Source: Psittacicella melopsittaci | GTDB lineage: Bacteria; Pseudomonadota; Gammaproteobacteria; Enterobacterales; Psittacicellaceae | Direction of reading: 5' to 3' | DNA: 47,586 nt | Assembly (NCBI RefSeq): GCF_003585925.1 | Contig: NZ_NRJH01000022.1 | Location: 1-47,586 of the forward strand | In this document: piece by piece, positions 17,773 to 27,582 of the stretch | How the letters are laid out: each line of letters opens with the position of its first letter | Numbering within the stretch: the first letter of the stretch is position 1 | Notes under the pieces: generated by a model | Database searches by the model: none | Told to the model about the DNA's origin: nothing | What the model saw: the letters and a program-made list of their open reading frames with translations, nothing else | Made by a program: the position numbers and the translations under genes

Positions 17773-18327
17773 TTATGTGGTGGTGATAAGCCATACTGTT
17801 ATTTGAATTAAAACTTGGATAATTAGCCAAGCAAAGGTAAATTTTGCTGTAAGTCCTTGAGTTAATTCGTAAGGAAAGAGTAGACGTCCACACTTACTTA
17901 ATTTATTTATAAAAATTTGCTCAGTTACTATTTGTAAAGAAAAAATAGAAGAAAAATAGATAGCGGCCGAGAAAAGGATATAAAAAATAGCTAAATATTG
18001 GATAGTCGAAAAAATAGCATTGACTTGAAAATAAAAATAATAGCCAAATAAAAAGCCTAGAAAAGTAAAGGCTGTAGGTATTATAAATAGTCTTTTGATA
18101 AAGGATAGATAAAGACTGCGAGCGTAATCTTTATTAGTAGTATAAGGGTGTTTTTTTACTAATTTTAAATATTTAGGCGACCTGATTATATCTAAATCTT
18201 CAGGGGTTAATTTATTTATTTCTAAGTGATATTCAATAAGTTTGCTATTTGGCCAGTTTTTTAAATCACTAAGGCTTACTTGCGTAAGATCATAGTTTAA
18301 ATCATTGGTGTATATAACTTTTGGCAT
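17773..18327 (-). CDS. Hypothetical membrane protein
   Basis: I do not recognise this gene. From the ATG at 18327 the product is 184 aa: a soluble N-terminal part of about 75 residues (MPKVIYTNDLNYDLTQ...), then three or four hydrophobic helices in roughly residues 78-180, ending WLITTT. The same frame extends upstream to 18471, but that part overlaps the rpsL leader and has poor codon character, so I prefer the inner start, which sits 30 nt after an extended -10 promoter. It lies in opposite orientation between the tus-like pair and rpsL, a place where E. coli has no gene. It may be lineage-specific. Confidence 0.6.
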   Translation of the reverse strand: MPKVIYTNDLNYDLTQVSLSDLKNWPNSKLIEYHLEINKLTPEDLDIIRSPKYLKLVKKHPYTTNKDYARSLYLSFIKRLFIIPTAFTFLGFLFGYYFYFQVNAIFSTIQYLAIFYILFSAAIYFSSIFSLQIVTEQIFINKLSKCGRLLFPYELTQGLTAKFTFAWLIIQVLIQITVWLITTT

Positions 18328-18357
18328 AGAAAAATAAAGTTTTAAATGGTAATGGCT

Positions 18358-18366
18358 ATTATAACA
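18358..18366 (-). promoter_or_regulatory. Extended -10 promoter for the membrane-protein gene
   Basis: TGTTATAAT on the minus strand fits TG, one base, TATAAT. It lies about 30 nt before the ATG at 18327. Confidence 0.5.
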
Positions 18367-18421
18367 ACATAGAGAGTAAAATAATAAATAAAAAAAATTA
18401 TGATTTTGAATAAAAATGTAG

Positions 18422-18427
18422 TATAAT
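18422..18427 (+). promoter_or_regulatory. Candidate -10 of the rpsL operon
   Basis: TATAAT lies 67 nt before rpsL; TGATTT at 18401-18406 is a possible weak -35 with a short 15-bp spacer. This is the start of the str operon as seen here, separate from the tus-like genes. Confidence 0.5.
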
Positions 18428-18493
18428 ATGCCCAGTTTGTTTTGGATGTTAAATCCAATAAATATTTTCAATCTAAATGGAGCTCATAAAAAT

Positions 18494-18868
18494 ATGGCAA
18501 CTATCAACCAATTAGTGCGTAAACCACGCGTTAAAAAAGTTGTTAAAAGTACTGTGCCAGCGTTAGAAGCTTGTCCGCAAAAACGTGGTGTATGTACTCG
18601 TGTTTCTACAACAAAACCTAAAAAACCTAACTCAGCACAACGTAAAGTATGTCGTATTCGTTTAACTAATGGTTACGAAGTGACTTCTTACATTGGTGGT
18701 GAAGGTCACAACTTACAAGAGCACAGCGTTGTATTAATCCGTGGTGGTCGTGTTAAAGACTTACCAGGTGTGCGTTACCACACAGTACGTGGTGCATTAG
18801 ACTGTGCAGGCGTAAAAGATCGTAAACAAGGTCGTTCTAAATACGGTGTTAAGAGACCTAAATCTTAA
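18494..18868 (+). CDS. rpsL: 30S ribosomal protein S12
   Basis: S12 lies at the decoding centre of the 30S subunit. The ATG at 18494 gives 124 aa, the same as E. coli, starting [12 protein letters not shown]; the open frame runs further upstream but without homology. The decoding loops TKPKKPNSA and [13 protein letters not shown] are wild type, with Lys at the position where streptomycin-resistance changes usually occur. The run to the next gene is 137 nt, as in the str operon, where S7 controls translation between rpsL and rpsG. Confidence 0.98.
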   Translation: MATINQLVRKPRVKKVVKSTVPALEACPQKRGVCTRVSTTKPKKPNSAQRKVCRIRLTNGYEVTSYIGGEGHNLQEHSVVLIRGGRVKDLPGVRYHTVRGALDCAGVKDRKQGRSKYGVKRPKS

Positions 18869-19005
18869 TAGACATCCGTAAAGTAAGGCCAAACATAAAT
18901 TAAAAAATTAATATTAACATTTCAATCAAAGCTCCATTAAGATTATCGAATGTTTAATTTTAATGAGTTTTGGGTTAACCTGAATATAAACGGAGAAATA
19001 AAACC
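18869..19005 (+). promoter_or_regulatory. rpsL-rpsG spacer, possible S7 control region
   Basis: This 137-nt spacer has no gene. It holds partly complementary segments TAACATTTC (about 18916) and GAATGTTTA (about 18948). In E. coli the matching spacer folds and binds S7, which represses the operon. Here the role is inferred from position only. Confidence 0.3.
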
Positions 19006-19476
19006 ATGCCACGTCGTCGCGTAATTGGTCAACGTAAAATTCTACCAGATCCAAAATTTGGTTCAGAATTATTAGCAAAATTCATTAACGTAATCATGGT
19101 AGATGGTAAAAAATCTATCGCTGAGAAAATTGTATACACTGCGTTAGAGAGATTAGCTCAACACAGTCAAAAATCTCCTTTAGAAGCATTTGAAGCTTCT
19201 TTAGAACAAGTACGTCCAACAGTAGAAGTTAAATCTCGTCGTGTTGGTGGTTCTACTTATCAAGTTCCAGTAGAAATTCGCCCAGTACGTCGTAACACAC
19301 TAGCAATGCGTTGGATTAAAGACGCTGCTAGAAACCGTAACGATAAAACTATGGCTGATCGTTTAGCTAACGAGTTAATCGACGCTTTAGAAAATAAAGG
19401 TGCTGCGGTTAAGAAACGTGAAGACGTTCATCGTATGGCTGAAGCGAACAAAGCATTCGCTCACTTCCGTTGGTAG
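19006..19476 (+). CDS. rpsG: 30S ribosomal protein S7
   Basis: S7 starts assembly of the 30S head and contacts the E-site tRNA. The 156-aa product has the normal start [20 protein letters not shown] and the conserved [13 protein letters not shown] and RRNTLAMRW segments. CGGAGA lies about 10 nt before the ATG. It stands in the order rpsL-rpsG-fusA-tuf. A 10-bp inverted repeat follows in the spacer before fusA. Confidence 0.98.
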   Translation: MPRRRVIGQRKILPDPKFGSELLAKFINVIMVDGKKSIAEKIVYTALERLAQHSQKSPLEAFEASLEQVRPTVEVKSRRVGGSTYQVPVEIRPVRRNTLAMRWIKDAARNRNDKTMADRLANELIDALENKGAAVKKREDVHRMAEANKAFAHFRW

Positions 19477-19504
19477 TATTTTTAAATACTTAATCTTTCA
19501 CTTG

Positions 19505-19543
19505 CTGCTTAATAGGGCTTTTTAAAAGATTATTATTAAGCAG
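19505..19543 (+). repeat. Hairpin in the rpsG-fusA spacer
   Basis: Perfect arms CTGCTTAATA (19505-19514) and TATTAAGCAG (19534-19543) enclose 19 nt. TTTCATCTTTTTT follows, so it may act as a weak terminator that lowers fusA-tuf read-through. Confidence 0.5.
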
Positions 19544-19573
19544 TTTCATCTTTTTTATTTTATCGAGGATAAA

Positions 19574-21673
19574 ATGGCTAGAACAACTCCCATTGAACTA
19601 TACCGTAATATAGGTATTAGTGCTCACATCGATGCAGGTAAAACAACAACTACAGAACGTATTTTATTCTACACAGGTGTAAGTCACAAAATCGGTGAAG
19701 TTCACGATGGTGCAGCAACAATGGACTGGATGGAACAAGAGCAAGAGCGTGGTATTACAATTACATCTGCTGCGACAACTTGTTTCTGGTCTGGTATGAA
19801 CCAACAATTCCCTAAACACCGTATCAACATCATCGATACTCCAGGACACGTTGACTTCACAATCGAAGTTGAACGTTCAATGCGTGTTCTTGACGGTGCG
19901 GTGATGGTATACTGTGCTGTGGGTGGTGTTCAACCTCAATCTGAAACAGTATGGCGTCAAGCTAACAAATACCACGTACCACGTATTGCGTTCGTTAACA
20001 AAATGGACCGTACAGGTGCTAACTTCTTCCGTGTAGTTGAACAAGTTAAAAACCGTCTAGGTGGTAACGCAGTTCCAATTCAAATCCCAGTAGGTGCTGA
20101 AGAGAACTTCAAAGGTGTTATCGACCTATTCAAAATGAAAGCAATCAACTGGAATGATGAAGATCAAGGTATGTCATATACTCTTGAAGATATTCCAGAA
20201 GATTTAAAAGATGTTGCTGAAGAGTGGCATAGCAATATGATCGAAGCAGCTGCAGAAGCTTCTGAAGAGTTAATGGAAAAATACCTTGGTGGTGAAGAAT
20301 TAACTGAAGAAGAAATTAAATCAGCTCTTCGTCAACGCGTTTTAGCTAATGAAATCATTCTAATGACATGTGGTTCAGCGTTCAAAAACAAAGGTGTTCA
20401 AGCAATGCTTGACGCAGTTGTAGAATTCTTACCTGCACCTACTGACGTTCCTGCGATCAAAGGTGAAACATTAGATGGTAAAGAAGAAGTTCGTCACGCT
20501 TCTGATGATGAACCATTCTCTGCATTAGCGTTCAAAATCGCAACTGACCCATTCGTTGGTAACTTAACATTCTTCCGTGTTTACTCAGGTGTGGTAAACT
20601 CAGGTGATACAGTATTAAACTCAGTTAAAGAAAAACGTGAACGTATCGGTCGTATCGTACAAATGCACGCTAACAAACGTGAAGAAATTAAAGAAGTACG
20701 TGCGGGTGATATCGCGGCAGCAATTGGTCTTAAAGATGTTGTAACAGGTGATACTATCTGTGATATGCAAAAGCCAATTATTCTTGAGCGTATGGAATTC
20801 CCAGAGCCAGTAATTAACGTTGCTGTGGAACCAAAAACTAAATCAGACCAAGAAAAAATGGGTCTTGCTTTAGGTCGTCTAGCTCAAGAAGACCCTTCAT
20901 TCCGTGTATACACTGATGAAGAGTCAGGTGAAACAATCATCGCTGGTATGGGTGAGTTACACTTAGATATCATCGTTGACCGTATGCGTCGTGAGTTCAA
21001 AGTTGAAGCTAACGTAGGTAAACCTCAAGTTTCTTACCGTGAAACAATTCGTGGTTCAGTAGAACAAGAAGGTAAATTCGTACGTCAATCAGGTGGTCGT
21101 GGTCAATATGGTCACGTATTCTTACGTATCGAACCACTTGAAGAAAACAAAGGTTACGAATTCGTTAACGCAATCGTTGGTGGTGTGGTTCCTAAAGAAT
21201 ATATCCCAGCAGTTGATAAAGGTGTACAAGAACAAATCGGTAACGGTGTATTAGCTGGTTACCCAATCGTTGACGTTAAAGTAACTCTATATGATGGTTC
21301 ATACCATGATGTGGACTCATCAGAAATGGCGTTCAAATTAGCTGGTTCTATGGCGTTCAAAGAAGGTTTTGCTAAAGCACAACCAGTTCTTCTTGAGCCA
21401 ATCATGAAAGTTGAAGTTGAAACTCCAGAAGAGTACATGGGTGATGTAATCGGTGACTTAAACCGTCGTCGTGGTTTAGTTGAAGGTATGGAAGACATCC
21501 CTATGGCTAAGAAAATCAAAGCTCAAGTTCCTCTATCAGAGCTATTTGGTTACGCAACAGATCTTCGTTCACAAACACAAGGTCGTGCATCTTACTCAAT
21601 GGAATTCTTAAAATATAACGAAGCTCCACGTAACGTTGCAGACGCAGTTATTGAAGCTCGTAAAGCTAAATAA
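19574..21673 (+). CDS. fusA: Elongation factor G
   Basis: EF-G is the GTPase that drives translocation and, with RRF, ribosome recycling. The 699-aa product has the G1 motif [12 protein letters not shown] near residue 17, the switch region [12 protein letters not shown]3 DTPGHVDF and G4 NKMDR. Domains II-V follow, including [10 protein letters not shown] and the C-terminal [22 protein letters not shown]. Length is as in E. coli (704). GAGGAT lies 6 nt before the start. tuf follows after 38 nt. No sign of fusidic-acid-type rearrangement or duplication. Confidence 0.98.
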   Translation: MARTTPIELYRNIGISAHIDAGKTTTTERILFYTGVSHKIGEVHDGAATMDWMEQEQERGITITSAATTCFWSGMNQQFPKHRINIIDTPGHVDFTIEVERSMRVLDGAVMVYCAVGGVQPQSETVWRQANKYHVPRIAFVNKMDRTGANFFRVVEQVKNRLGGNAVPIQIPVGAEENFKGVIDLFKMKAINWNDEDQGMSYTLEDIPEDLKDVAEEWHSNMIEAAAEASEELMEKYLGGEELTEEEIKSALRQRVLANEIILMTCGSAFKNKGVQAMLDAVVEFLPAPTDVPAIKGETLDGKEEVRHASDDEPFSALAFKIATDPFVGNLTFFRVYSGVVNSGDTVLNSVKEKRERIGRIVQMHANKREEIKEVRAGDIAAAIGLKDVVTGDTICDMQKPIILERMEFPEPVINVAVEPKTKSDQEKMGLALGRLAQEDPSFRVYTDEESGETIIAGMGELHLDIIVDRMRREFKVEANVGKPQVSYRETIRGSVEQEGKFVRQSGGRGQYGHVFLRIEPLEENKGYEFVNAIVGGVVPKEYIPAVDKGVQEQIGNGVLAGYPIVDVKVTLYDGSYHDVDSSEMAFKLAGSMAFKEGFAKAQPVLLEPIMKVEVETPEEYMGDVIGDLNRRRGLVEGMEDIPMAKKIKAQVPLSELFGYATDLRSQTQGRASYSMEFLKYNEAPRNVADAVIEARKAK

Positions 21674-21711
21674 TTTTAACTAAGTTAATTTTTAAATAGG
21701 AAAATATTAAA

Positions 21712-22896
21712 ATGGCTAAGTCACAGTTCGTACGTAACAAAACGCACGTAAACGTAGGTACAATCGGTCACGTTGACCATGGTAAAACAACTTTAACAGC
21801 TGCTATTACAACTGTATTAGCAAAACACTTCGGTGGTGCTGCTCGTGCATTCGATCAAATCGATAACGCTCCAGAAGAAAAAGCACGTGGTATCACAATC
21901 AACACTTCACACGTTGAATATGATACTGAAAACCGTCACTATGCTCACGTTGACTGCCCAGGACACGCCGACTATGTTAAAAACATGATCACTGGTGCTG
22001 CACAAATGGATGGTGCTATTCTAGTAGTAGCTGCAACAGATGGTCCTATGCCACAAACACGTGAACACATTCTATTAGCACGTCAAGTAGGTGTTCCATA
22101 CATTATCGTATTCTTAAACAAATGCGATATGTTAGATGATGAAGAATTATTAGAATTAGTAGACATGGACGTTCGTGATCTATTAAATCAATATAACTTC
22201 CCAGGTGATGACACTCCAATCATCCGTGGTTCAGCATTAAAAGCTTTAGAAGGTGAAGCTGAGTGGGAAGAAAAAATTCTTGAATTAGCAAGCACATTAG
22301 ACAGCTACATTCCTGATCCAGTGCGTGCAATCGACCAACCATTCTTATTACCAATTGAAGACGTATTCTCAATTTCAGGTCGTGGTACAGTAGTAACTGG
22401 TCGTGTTGAGCGTGGTATCGTTAAATCAGGTGATGAAGTTGAAATCGTTGGTATCAAACCAACTACTAAAACAACTGTAACAGCTGTTGAAATGTTCCGT
22501 AAAACACTTGACGAAGGTCGTGCAGGTGAAAACATCGGTGCATTATTACGTGGTACAAAACGTGAAGAAATTGAACGTGGTCAAGTATTAGCTAAACCAG
22601 GTACAATTACTCCTCACTCAGACTTCGATTCAGAAGTTTACGTATTAACTAAAGAAGAAGGTGGTCGTCACACTCCATTCTTCAAAGGTTACCGTCCACA
22701 ATTCTTCTTCCGTACTACTGACGTAACTGGTACAATCGAATTACCAGAAGGCGTTGAGATGGTAATGCCAGGTGATAACATCAAAATGACTGTAAGCTTA
22801 ATCCACCCAATCGCGATGGATCAAGGTCTACGTTTCGCTATCCGTGAAGGTGGCCGTACAGTAGGTGCAGGTGTTGTTGCTAGCATCATTAAATAA
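21712..22896 (+). CDS. tuf: Elongation factor Tu
   Basis: EF-Tu delivers aminoacyl-tRNA to the ribosome. The 394-aa product is standard: [35 protein letters not shown] and the C-terminal barrel ending [10 protein letters not shown]. It closes the str operon and is followed by a strong terminator. In E. coli a second copy, tufB, follows the Thr-Tyr-Gly-Thr tRNAs; here the matching tRNA cluster has no tuf after it, so this may be the only tuf gene. Confidence 0.98.
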   Translation: MAKSQFVRNKTHVNVGTIGHVDHGKTTLTAAITTVLAKHFGGAARAFDQIDNAPEEKARGITINTSHVEYDTENRHYAHVDCPGHADYVKNMITGAAQMDGAILVVAATDGPMPQTREHILLARQVGVPYIIVFLNKCDMLDDEELLELVDMDVRDLLNQYNFPGDDTPIIRGSALKALEGEAEWEEKILELASTLDSYIPDPVRAIDQPFLLPIEDVFSISGRGTVVTGRVERGIVKSGDEVEIVGIKPTTKTTVTAVEMFRKTLDEGRAGENIGALLRGTKREEIERGQVLAKPGTITPHSDFDSEVYVLTKEEGGRHTPFFKGYRPQFFFRTTDVTGTIELPEGVEMVMPGDNIKMTVSLIHPIAMDQGLRFAIREGGRTVGAGVVASIIK

Positions 22897-22920
22897 TTTA
22901 GTTTTTCTAAACTAAGAAAA

Positions 22921-22947
22921 AGAGAGCATTTTGCTCTCTTTTTTTTA
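22921..22947 (+). terminator. tuf terminator
   Basis: The arms AGAGAGCA and TGCTCTCT with a 3-nt loop are followed by eight T. Confidence 0.92.
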
Positions 22948-22964
22948 CAAAATAAAATAAATTA

Positions 22965-22973
22965 TGATATAAT
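22965..22973 (+). promoter_or_regulatory. Extended -10 promoter of rpsB
   Basis: TGATATAAT fits the extended -10 and lies about 200 nt before rpsB. No strong -35 is seen. Confidence 0.65.
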
Positions 22974-23034
22974 ACCCATGCTTATATTTGTGTATAAGCA
23001 TTTAATTAGTTTTATTTTTCATTAATAACAATAA

Positions 23035-23165
23035 TCACACATGATGAACACTCAAGAATAGGGTGCTGTATTATTGCTGGTGCAAATCAGTGGAAGATGT
23101 ATTCATAGCTTAAGCTAAATAATATGGTTGATTCTGAGGTCATGTGGGAGAACAACCCTAATATA
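23035..23165 (+). ncRNA. Structured rpsB leader (candidate S2 autoregulatory element)
   Basis: The leader between the promoter at 22965 and rpsB is less A/T-rich than other spacers. It contains the conserved-looking stretch GCTGGTGCAAATCAGTGG at about 23075-23092, the palindrome TAGCTTAAGCTA at 23106-23117 and several pairable G-rich segments up to 23157. In enteric and related gammaproteobacteria the rpsB leader (Rfam t44) is a structured RNA by which S2 controls rpsB-tsf. Placement fits this; the match has not been tested. Confidence 0.5.
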
Positions 23166-23175
23166 AGGATAAAAA

Positions 23176-23892
23176 ATGGTTAAAGTTTCTGTTCGCGATA
23201 TGTTAGCAGCTGGTGTACACTTTGGTCACCAACGTCGTTACTGGAATCCACAAATGAAAGAATACATTTACGGTGATCGTAACGGTGTATCTATCATTAA
23301 CTTAGATAAAACAGCTGAATGCTTCAACGCAGCTCTAGCTGAATTAGAAAAAGTAGCTGCAAATCGTGGCAAAATCCTATTCGTAGGTACAAAACGTGTT
23401 GCTTCTGAAGCAGTTGAACAAGCTGCTAAATCATGTGGTCAATTTTACGTAAATCACCGTTGGTTAGGTGGTATGTTAACTAACTGGAAAACAATCCGTA
23501 AATCAATTGAAACATTAAATCAATTTGAACGTGATGAAGAAAACGGTGTTTTAGAAAAATTAACTAAAAAAGAAGCGTTAAAACGTACTCACGAAAAAGA
23601 AAAATTAGAAAAATCTTTAGGCGGTATCAAAAACATGAATGGTCTACCAGATTTAGTATTCATTCTATCTGCAGACTATGAACACATCGCTATTAAAGAA
23701 GCTCGTAATTTAGGTATCCCAGTTATTTCTGTTGTAGATACAAACTCAAGTCCACGTGATGTTGATTTTGTTATCCCAGGTAACGATGATGCTTTCAAAG
23801 CAATTAACTTATACGTTACTGCAGCAGCTGCAGCTGTAAACGAAGGTCGTGAAAAAGCTAAAGCAGCAGCTGATAAAGCGAAAGCTGAATAA
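23176..23892 (+). CDS. rpsB: 30S ribosomal protein S2
   Basis: S2 is a late-assembling 30S protein. The 238-aa product has the typical [28 protein letters not shown] start, [18 protein letters not shown], and [19 protein letters not shown]. Its tail is Ala/Lys-rich ([12 protein letters not shown]). AAGGA lies before the start. It leads the run rpsB-tsf-pyrH-frr, in the conserved order. Confidence 0.98.
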   Translation: MVKVSVRDMLAAGVHFGHQRRYWNPQMKEYIYGDRNGVSIINLDKTAECFNAALAELEKVAANRGKILFVGTKRVASEAVEQAAKSCGQFYVNHRWLGGMLTNWKTIRKSIETLNQFERDEENGVLEKLTKKEALKRTHEKEKLEKSLGGIKNMNGLPDLVFILSADYEHIAIKEARNLGIPVISVVDTNSSPRDVDFVIPGNDDAFKAINLYVTAAAAAVNEGREKAKAAADKAKAE

Positions 23893-23917
23893 TTAATCTA
23901 TTAAAGATCTTTTATAT

Positions 23918-23950
23918 TAATCCATGTACGATAATATCGTATATGGATTA
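23918..23950 (+). repeat. Long hairpin in the rpsB-tsf spacer
   Basis: The arms TAATCCAT (23918-23925) and ATGGATTA (23943-23950) continue inward through six more pairs and one G-T pair. This gives a stem of about 15 bp with a 3-nt loop. No T run follows, so it is more likely an mRNA-processing or attenuating structure than a full terminator. Confidence 0.6.
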
Positions 23951-23977
23951 GAATTTTAAACTTTAAGGTAAATATAA

Positions 23978-24850
23978 ATGAGTGAAATTACAGCAAGCCT
24001 AGTAAAAGAATTACGTGAACGTACTGGTGCAGGCATCATGGATTGTAAAAAAGCTTTAGTTGAAACTAACGGTGATATTGAAGCTGCAATTGAAAACATG
24101 CGTAAAAACGGTCAAGCAAAAGCTGCTAAAAAAGCTTCTCGCGTAGCAGCAGAAGGTATTGTTCTTTCACGTGTAACTTCAGACAACAAAACTGGTTATG
24201 TTGTTGAGTTAAACTGTGAAACTGACTTCGTAGCTAAAGACCAAAGCTTTACCAAATTTGCTAATGAAGTAGCAGATTATGTATTAGCTAACAATGTTTC
24301 TGATTTAGCTGCTTTACAAGCTCACTTCGAAGAAGAGCGTACAGCTTTAGTTGCTAAAATCGGTGAAAACATTACAATCCGTCGTGTAGTAGTAATCGAA
24401 GGTACTTTTATTGGTGGTTACACTCACGGTTCAAAAATTGCTGTATTAGTTGCAGTAAATCCAGCTTCTGAAGACGTTGCTAAAAAATTAGGTATGCACA
24501 TTGCTTCTTCTCGTCCAGAATATGCACGTGAAGATGAAATCCCTGCTGACGTTTTAGCTAAAGAATTAGAAGTTCAAAAAGGTATTGCAAACGAAGATCC
24601 TAACTTCGCTAAGAAACCAGAGAACATCCAAGAACAAATGATCAATGGTCGTATGGCTAAATTCAAAGCAGCTATTGCTTTAGTTTCTCAACCATTTGTT
24701 ATGGATCCAGCTATCTCTGTTCAAGATTTCTTAAATGGCGAAAAAGTAGATGTAGAAAGATTCATCCGTGTTGAAGTTGGTGAAGGTATCGAGAAAAAAG
24801 AAGAAAACTTTGCTGACGAAGTAGCTAAAATTGCTGCAGCAACCAAATAA
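23978..24850 (+). CDS. tsf: Elongation factor Ts
   Basis: EF-Ts releases GDP from EF-Tu. The 290-aa product has the N-terminal UBA-like segment with [13 protein letters not shown], the core motif [10 protein letters not shown] and the two core subdomains with the [24 protein letters not shown] end. Length is close to E. coli (283). It follows rpsB after an 85-nt spacer that holds a long hairpin. AAGG precedes the start. Confidence 0.97.
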   Translation: MSEITASLVKELRERTGAGIMDCKKALVETNGDIEAAIENMRKNGQAKAAKKASRVAAEGIVLSRVTSDNKTGYVVELNCETDFVAKDQSFTKFANEVADYVLANNVSDLAALQAHFEEERTALVAKIGENITIRRVVVIEGTFIGGYTHGSKIAVLVAVNPASEDVAKKLGMHIASSRPEYAREDEIPADVLAKELEVQKGIANEDPNFAKKPENIQEQMINGRMAKFKAAIALVSQPFVMDPAISVQDFLNGEKVDVERFIRVEVGEGIEKKEENFADEVAKIAAATK

Positions 24851-24869
24851 TTAATTGATGATTACTGTG

Positions 24870-24888
24870 AGAGGCCATTGTGGCCTCT
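24870..24888 (+). terminator. Hairpin between tsf and pyrH
   Basis: The arms AGAGGCC and GGCCTCT enclose 5 nt, but TTGCTG follows instead of a T run. It may be a partial terminator or an mRNA-stability hairpin just before pyrH. Confidence 0.45.
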
Positions 24889-24920
24889 TGCTGTATGTGC
24901 AGAATTTCACGGAAGTGTTT

Positions 24921-25640
24921 ATGGCAAAACCTTTATATAACCGAATTTTATTAAAATTAAGTGGTGAAGCATTACAAGGTCAAGAAGGCTTTGGAATAGA
25001 TCCGCATGTATTAGATAGAATTACTGCTGAAGTAAAAAAAGTAGTTGATTTAGGAGTACAAGTTGCTATAGTTGTAGGCGGTGGTAACCTATTTAGAGGA
25101 GCTCAATTAGCTCAGTTAAATATGAACCGTGTGGTAGGTGATCACATGGGAATGCTAGCAACAGTTATGAATGGTTTAGCAATTCGTGACTCTTTATTCA
25201 GAGCAGGTTTAAATTGTACCCTAATGAGTTCATTAGACTTAACAGGTGTATGTGAAAACTATAACTGGAGTAATGCAATTCGTGCATTAAACTCAGGTCG
25301 TGTAGTTGTATTTGGTGGTGGTACAGGTAATCCTTTCTTCACTACTGATAGTGCTGCATGTTTACGTGGTATTGAAATCGATGCTGACGTAGTTCTTAAA
25401 GCAACTAATGTTGATGGTGTATATGATTCAGATCCGCGTAAAAATCCTAACGCTAAACGCTTTGAACACATTACATACAATGATGTAATTGCCAAAGAAC
25501 TAAAAGTAATGGATTTAGCAGCCTTTACTCTAGCTCGTGATCATAAGCTACCGATTCGTATTTTTAACATTCATAATTTCGGTGATTTAGAAAAAGTAGT
25601 AGTGGACTCTAGTTTAGGTACACTTATTACGGAAAAATAA
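24921..25640 (+). CDS. pyrH: Uridylate kinase
   Basis: PyrH phosphorylates UMP to UDP, feeding RNA and UDP-sugar synthesis. The ATG at 24921, after GGAAG, gives 239 aa beginning [20 protein letters not shown], like E. coli (241). The frame opens 22 codons earlier but that part overlaps a hairpin. Family motifs are [14 protein letters not shown], the central [23 protein letters not shown], and the [13 protein letters not shown] nucleotide loop. It sits in the conserved rpsB-tsf-pyrH-frr order. Confidence 0.97.
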   Translation: MAKPLYNRILLKLSGEALQGQEGFGIDPHVLDRITAEVKKVVDLGVQVAIVVGGGNLFRGAQLAQLNMNRVVGDHMGMLATVMNGLAIRDSLFRAGLNCTLMSSLDLTGVCENYNWSNAIRALNSGRVVVFGGGTGNPFFTTDSAACLRGIEIDADVVLKATNVDGVYDSDPRKNPNAKRFEHITYNDVIAKELKVMDLAAFTLARDHKLPIRIFNIHNFGDLEKVVVDSSLGTLITEK

Positions 25641-25663
25641 TTCCCGATTTGAGTTAAATCGTT

Positions 25664-25669
25664 TATAAT
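25664..25669 (+). promoter_or_regulatory. Possible -10 upstream of frr
   Basis: TATAAT in the 77-nt pyrH-frr spacer, about 50 nt before frr, without a good -35. It may supply extra frr transcripts. Confidence 0.3.
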
Positions 25670-25717
25670 AACCATTGATAGTTTGATAGATTCAAAAGAT
25701 TTAAATAAAGGTAAAAT

Positions 25718-26275
25718 ATGATTTCTCAAATTCAAAATGATGCTAAAGAACGTATGAATAAATCGATTGAAGCATACGAGAACAGCATTGCGAAAATCAG
25801 AACAGGACGTGCCCACCCTTCATTACTTGACGGTGTTCAAGTTGAATACTATGGTGCTTTAACTCCAATTCGTCAGCTTGCAAATATTGTAGCCGAAGAT
25901 GCTAGAACATTAAATGTTCAAGTGTTTGACCGTTCATCTCTAGCTGCAGTAGAAAAAGCTATTCTAACTTCTGATCTAGGTTTAAATCCAAGTAACAACG
26001 GTAATACTATCCGTGTTCCTCTTCCGCCGTTAACTGAAGAGCGTCGTAAAGAACTAACGAAAGTTGTTCGTGCTGAAACTGAAAAAGCACGTGTATCTGT
26101 GCGTAATGTAAGACGTGACGCTAATGACAAGATTAAAGCTTTATTAAAAAATAAAGAAATCTCTGAAGATGATCAAAGACGTGCAGAAGAGCAAATAACT
26201 AAAATTACTGAAGCTAGCGTAAAAGTTTTAGATGAACGTTGTGCAGCTAAAGAAAAAGAATTAATGGATTTCTAA
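25718..26275 (+). CDS. frr: Ribosome recycling factor
   Basis: RRF, with EF-G, splits the post-termination ribosome. The 185-aa product equals E. coli in length and shows [21 protein letters not shown], the hinge region and [20 protein letters not shown], ending with the KEKELMDF helix. AAAGGT lies before the start. A terminator follows at once and separates it from dxr. Confidence 0.98.
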   Translation: MISQIQNDAKERMNKSIEAYENSIAKIRTGRAHPSLLDGVQVEYYGALTPIRQLANIVAEDARTLNVQVFDRSSLAAVEKAILTSDLGLNPSNNGNTIRVPLPPLTEERRKELTKVVRAETEKARVSVRNVRRDANDKIKALLKNKEISEDDQRRAEEQITKITEASVKVLDERCAAKEKELMDF

Positions 26276-26295
26276 TCTAAAATTGTTTCTATAAG

Positions 26296-26330
26296 CTAGT
26301 TGTGAAAGTTCTTTTGCAACTAGTTTTTTA
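26296..26330 (+). terminator. frr terminator, directly in front of dxr
   Basis: The arms CTAGTTG and CAACTAG enclose 14 nt and are followed by TTTTTT. The T run ends only 14 nt before the dxr ATG at 26344. Confidence 0.85.
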
Positions 26331-26343
26331 TTTGTTTAAATAT

Positions 26344-27582
26344 ATGCAGAAAAGAATTTTGATCCTTGGTTCAACTGGATCTATAGGTACTTCAACATTA
26401 AAGGTTCTTGCTTATCAAAATAACCCAACTAAGAGCAAAATATCAGGGTTATTTGCTAATTCTAATGTAAATAAACTCGTAGAACAAGTTGTGCAGTTTA
26501 AGCCAGAATATTGCGGTTTATTTGACGCAAGCTATCAAAACCAGTTAGAACAAGAATTACGCCAAAAGCTCGGTGATCAAGCGAGCCAAATCCATGTAAT
26601 TTGTGGTAAAGAAAATATAAACAAATTAGTAGCTTCAGACGTGGCCAATGTAGTTGTTGGAGCTATTGTTGGCTTTGCTGGTTTAGAAAGTTCTCTGTTA
26701 GCCTTAAACTCAGGTAAAACATTACTATTAGCAAATAAAGAGAGTTTAGTGGTTGGTGGGCATTTAATTAAGCAAGCTTTGCTAAACAATCCCCAAGCAA
26801 AACTAATTCCTGTAGATTCGGAACACAATGCAATATTTCAATGCTTACCTCTAGAGGTGCAAAATAATGTTTGTCATTGTGATTTAGATGAGGTTGGTGT
26901 AGAAAAAATAGTGCTAACGGCATCTGGTGGTCCTTTTTTACATTTAGAGCTAGATAAGTTTAATGAGATTACACCAGAGCAAGCATTAAAACATCCAAAC
27001 TGGTCTATGGGAGCAAAAGTTACTATAGACTCGTCTACTTTAATGAACAAAGGGCTAGAATTTATTGAAGCGTGTGTTTTATTTAATTGTCACCCTGATA
27101 AAATTAAAACGATTATTCACCCGCAATCAATAGTTCACTCAGGTGTTGAGTATTTAGATAAATCTCTGTTAGTGCAAATGGGACCTACAGATATGTGTGT
27201 TCCTATAGCCTATGCCTTAAACTATCCGCAACGTGATGTTTCTTCAGTGCAAAGCTTAGATTTATTTAAACTACAAGGATTAACCTTTTTTCCTGTAGAC
27301 TATCAAAGATATCCTAACTTTGCTCTTGCAATTGAGAGTTTTAAATTAGGATATACCTATACATGTATTTTAAATGCGGCTAATGAAGTAACCGTAGAAG
27401 CATTTTTAGCTAAAAAAATATCTTACTTGGATATCTATAAATTTAATAAACAAACTCTAGAGACCATGCAAAAGATGGGCTTTGCAAGTCAGTACTTTGA
27501 TTTTGCTAAAATTAAAGAAATTGACTTGCAAGCTAGAGTAATATGCCAAAATTTAATTAACAGCAGTTGCAATGCAAAATAA
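26344..27582 (+). CDS. dxr: 1-deoxy-D-xylulose 5-phosphate reductoisomerase
   Basis: Dxr makes 2-C-methyl-erythritol 4-phosphate, the committed step of the non-mevalonate isoprenoid pathway, using NADPH and a divalent metal. From the ATG at 26344 it is 412 aa, a little longer than E. coli (398). Motifs seen are ILGSTGSIGTST for NADPH, ALANKESLV-like LLANKESLVVGG, PVDSEHNAIFQ, ILTASGGPF and NWSMGAKVTIDSSTLMNKGLE. A GTG at 26302 would put the start inside the frr terminator and is unlikely. No clear ribosome site precedes the ATG. The last 11 nt overlap uppS. Confidence 0.95.
   Translation: MQKRILILGSTGSIGTSTLKVLAYQNNPTKSKISGLFANSNVNKLVEQVVQFKPEYCGLFDASYQNQLEQELRQKLGDQASQIHVICGKENINKLVASDVANVVVGAIVGFAGLESSLLALNSGKTLLLANKESLVVGGHLIKQALLNNPQAKLIPVDSEHNAIFQCLPLEVQNNVCHCDLDEVGVEKIVLTASGGPFLHLELDKFNEITPEQALKHPNWSMGAKVTIDSSTLMNKGLEFIEACVLFNCHPDKIKTIIHPQSIVHSGVEYLDKSLLVQMGPTDMCVPIAYALNYPQRDVSSVQSLDLFKLQGLTFFPVDYQRYPNFALAIESFKLGYTYTCILNAANEVTVEAFLAKKISYLDIYKFNKQTLETMQKMGFASQYFDFAKIKEIDLQARVICQNLINSSCNAK

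Noticed and set aside
18428..18493. Upstream extension of the rpsL frame
   Set aside because: S12 length and N-terminus are fixed by homology at the ATG at 18494, and the extension begins at the -10 box.
24855..24920. Upstream extension of pyrH by 22 codons
   Set aside because: The extension overlaps a hairpin. The family start, with GGAAG before it, is at 24921.
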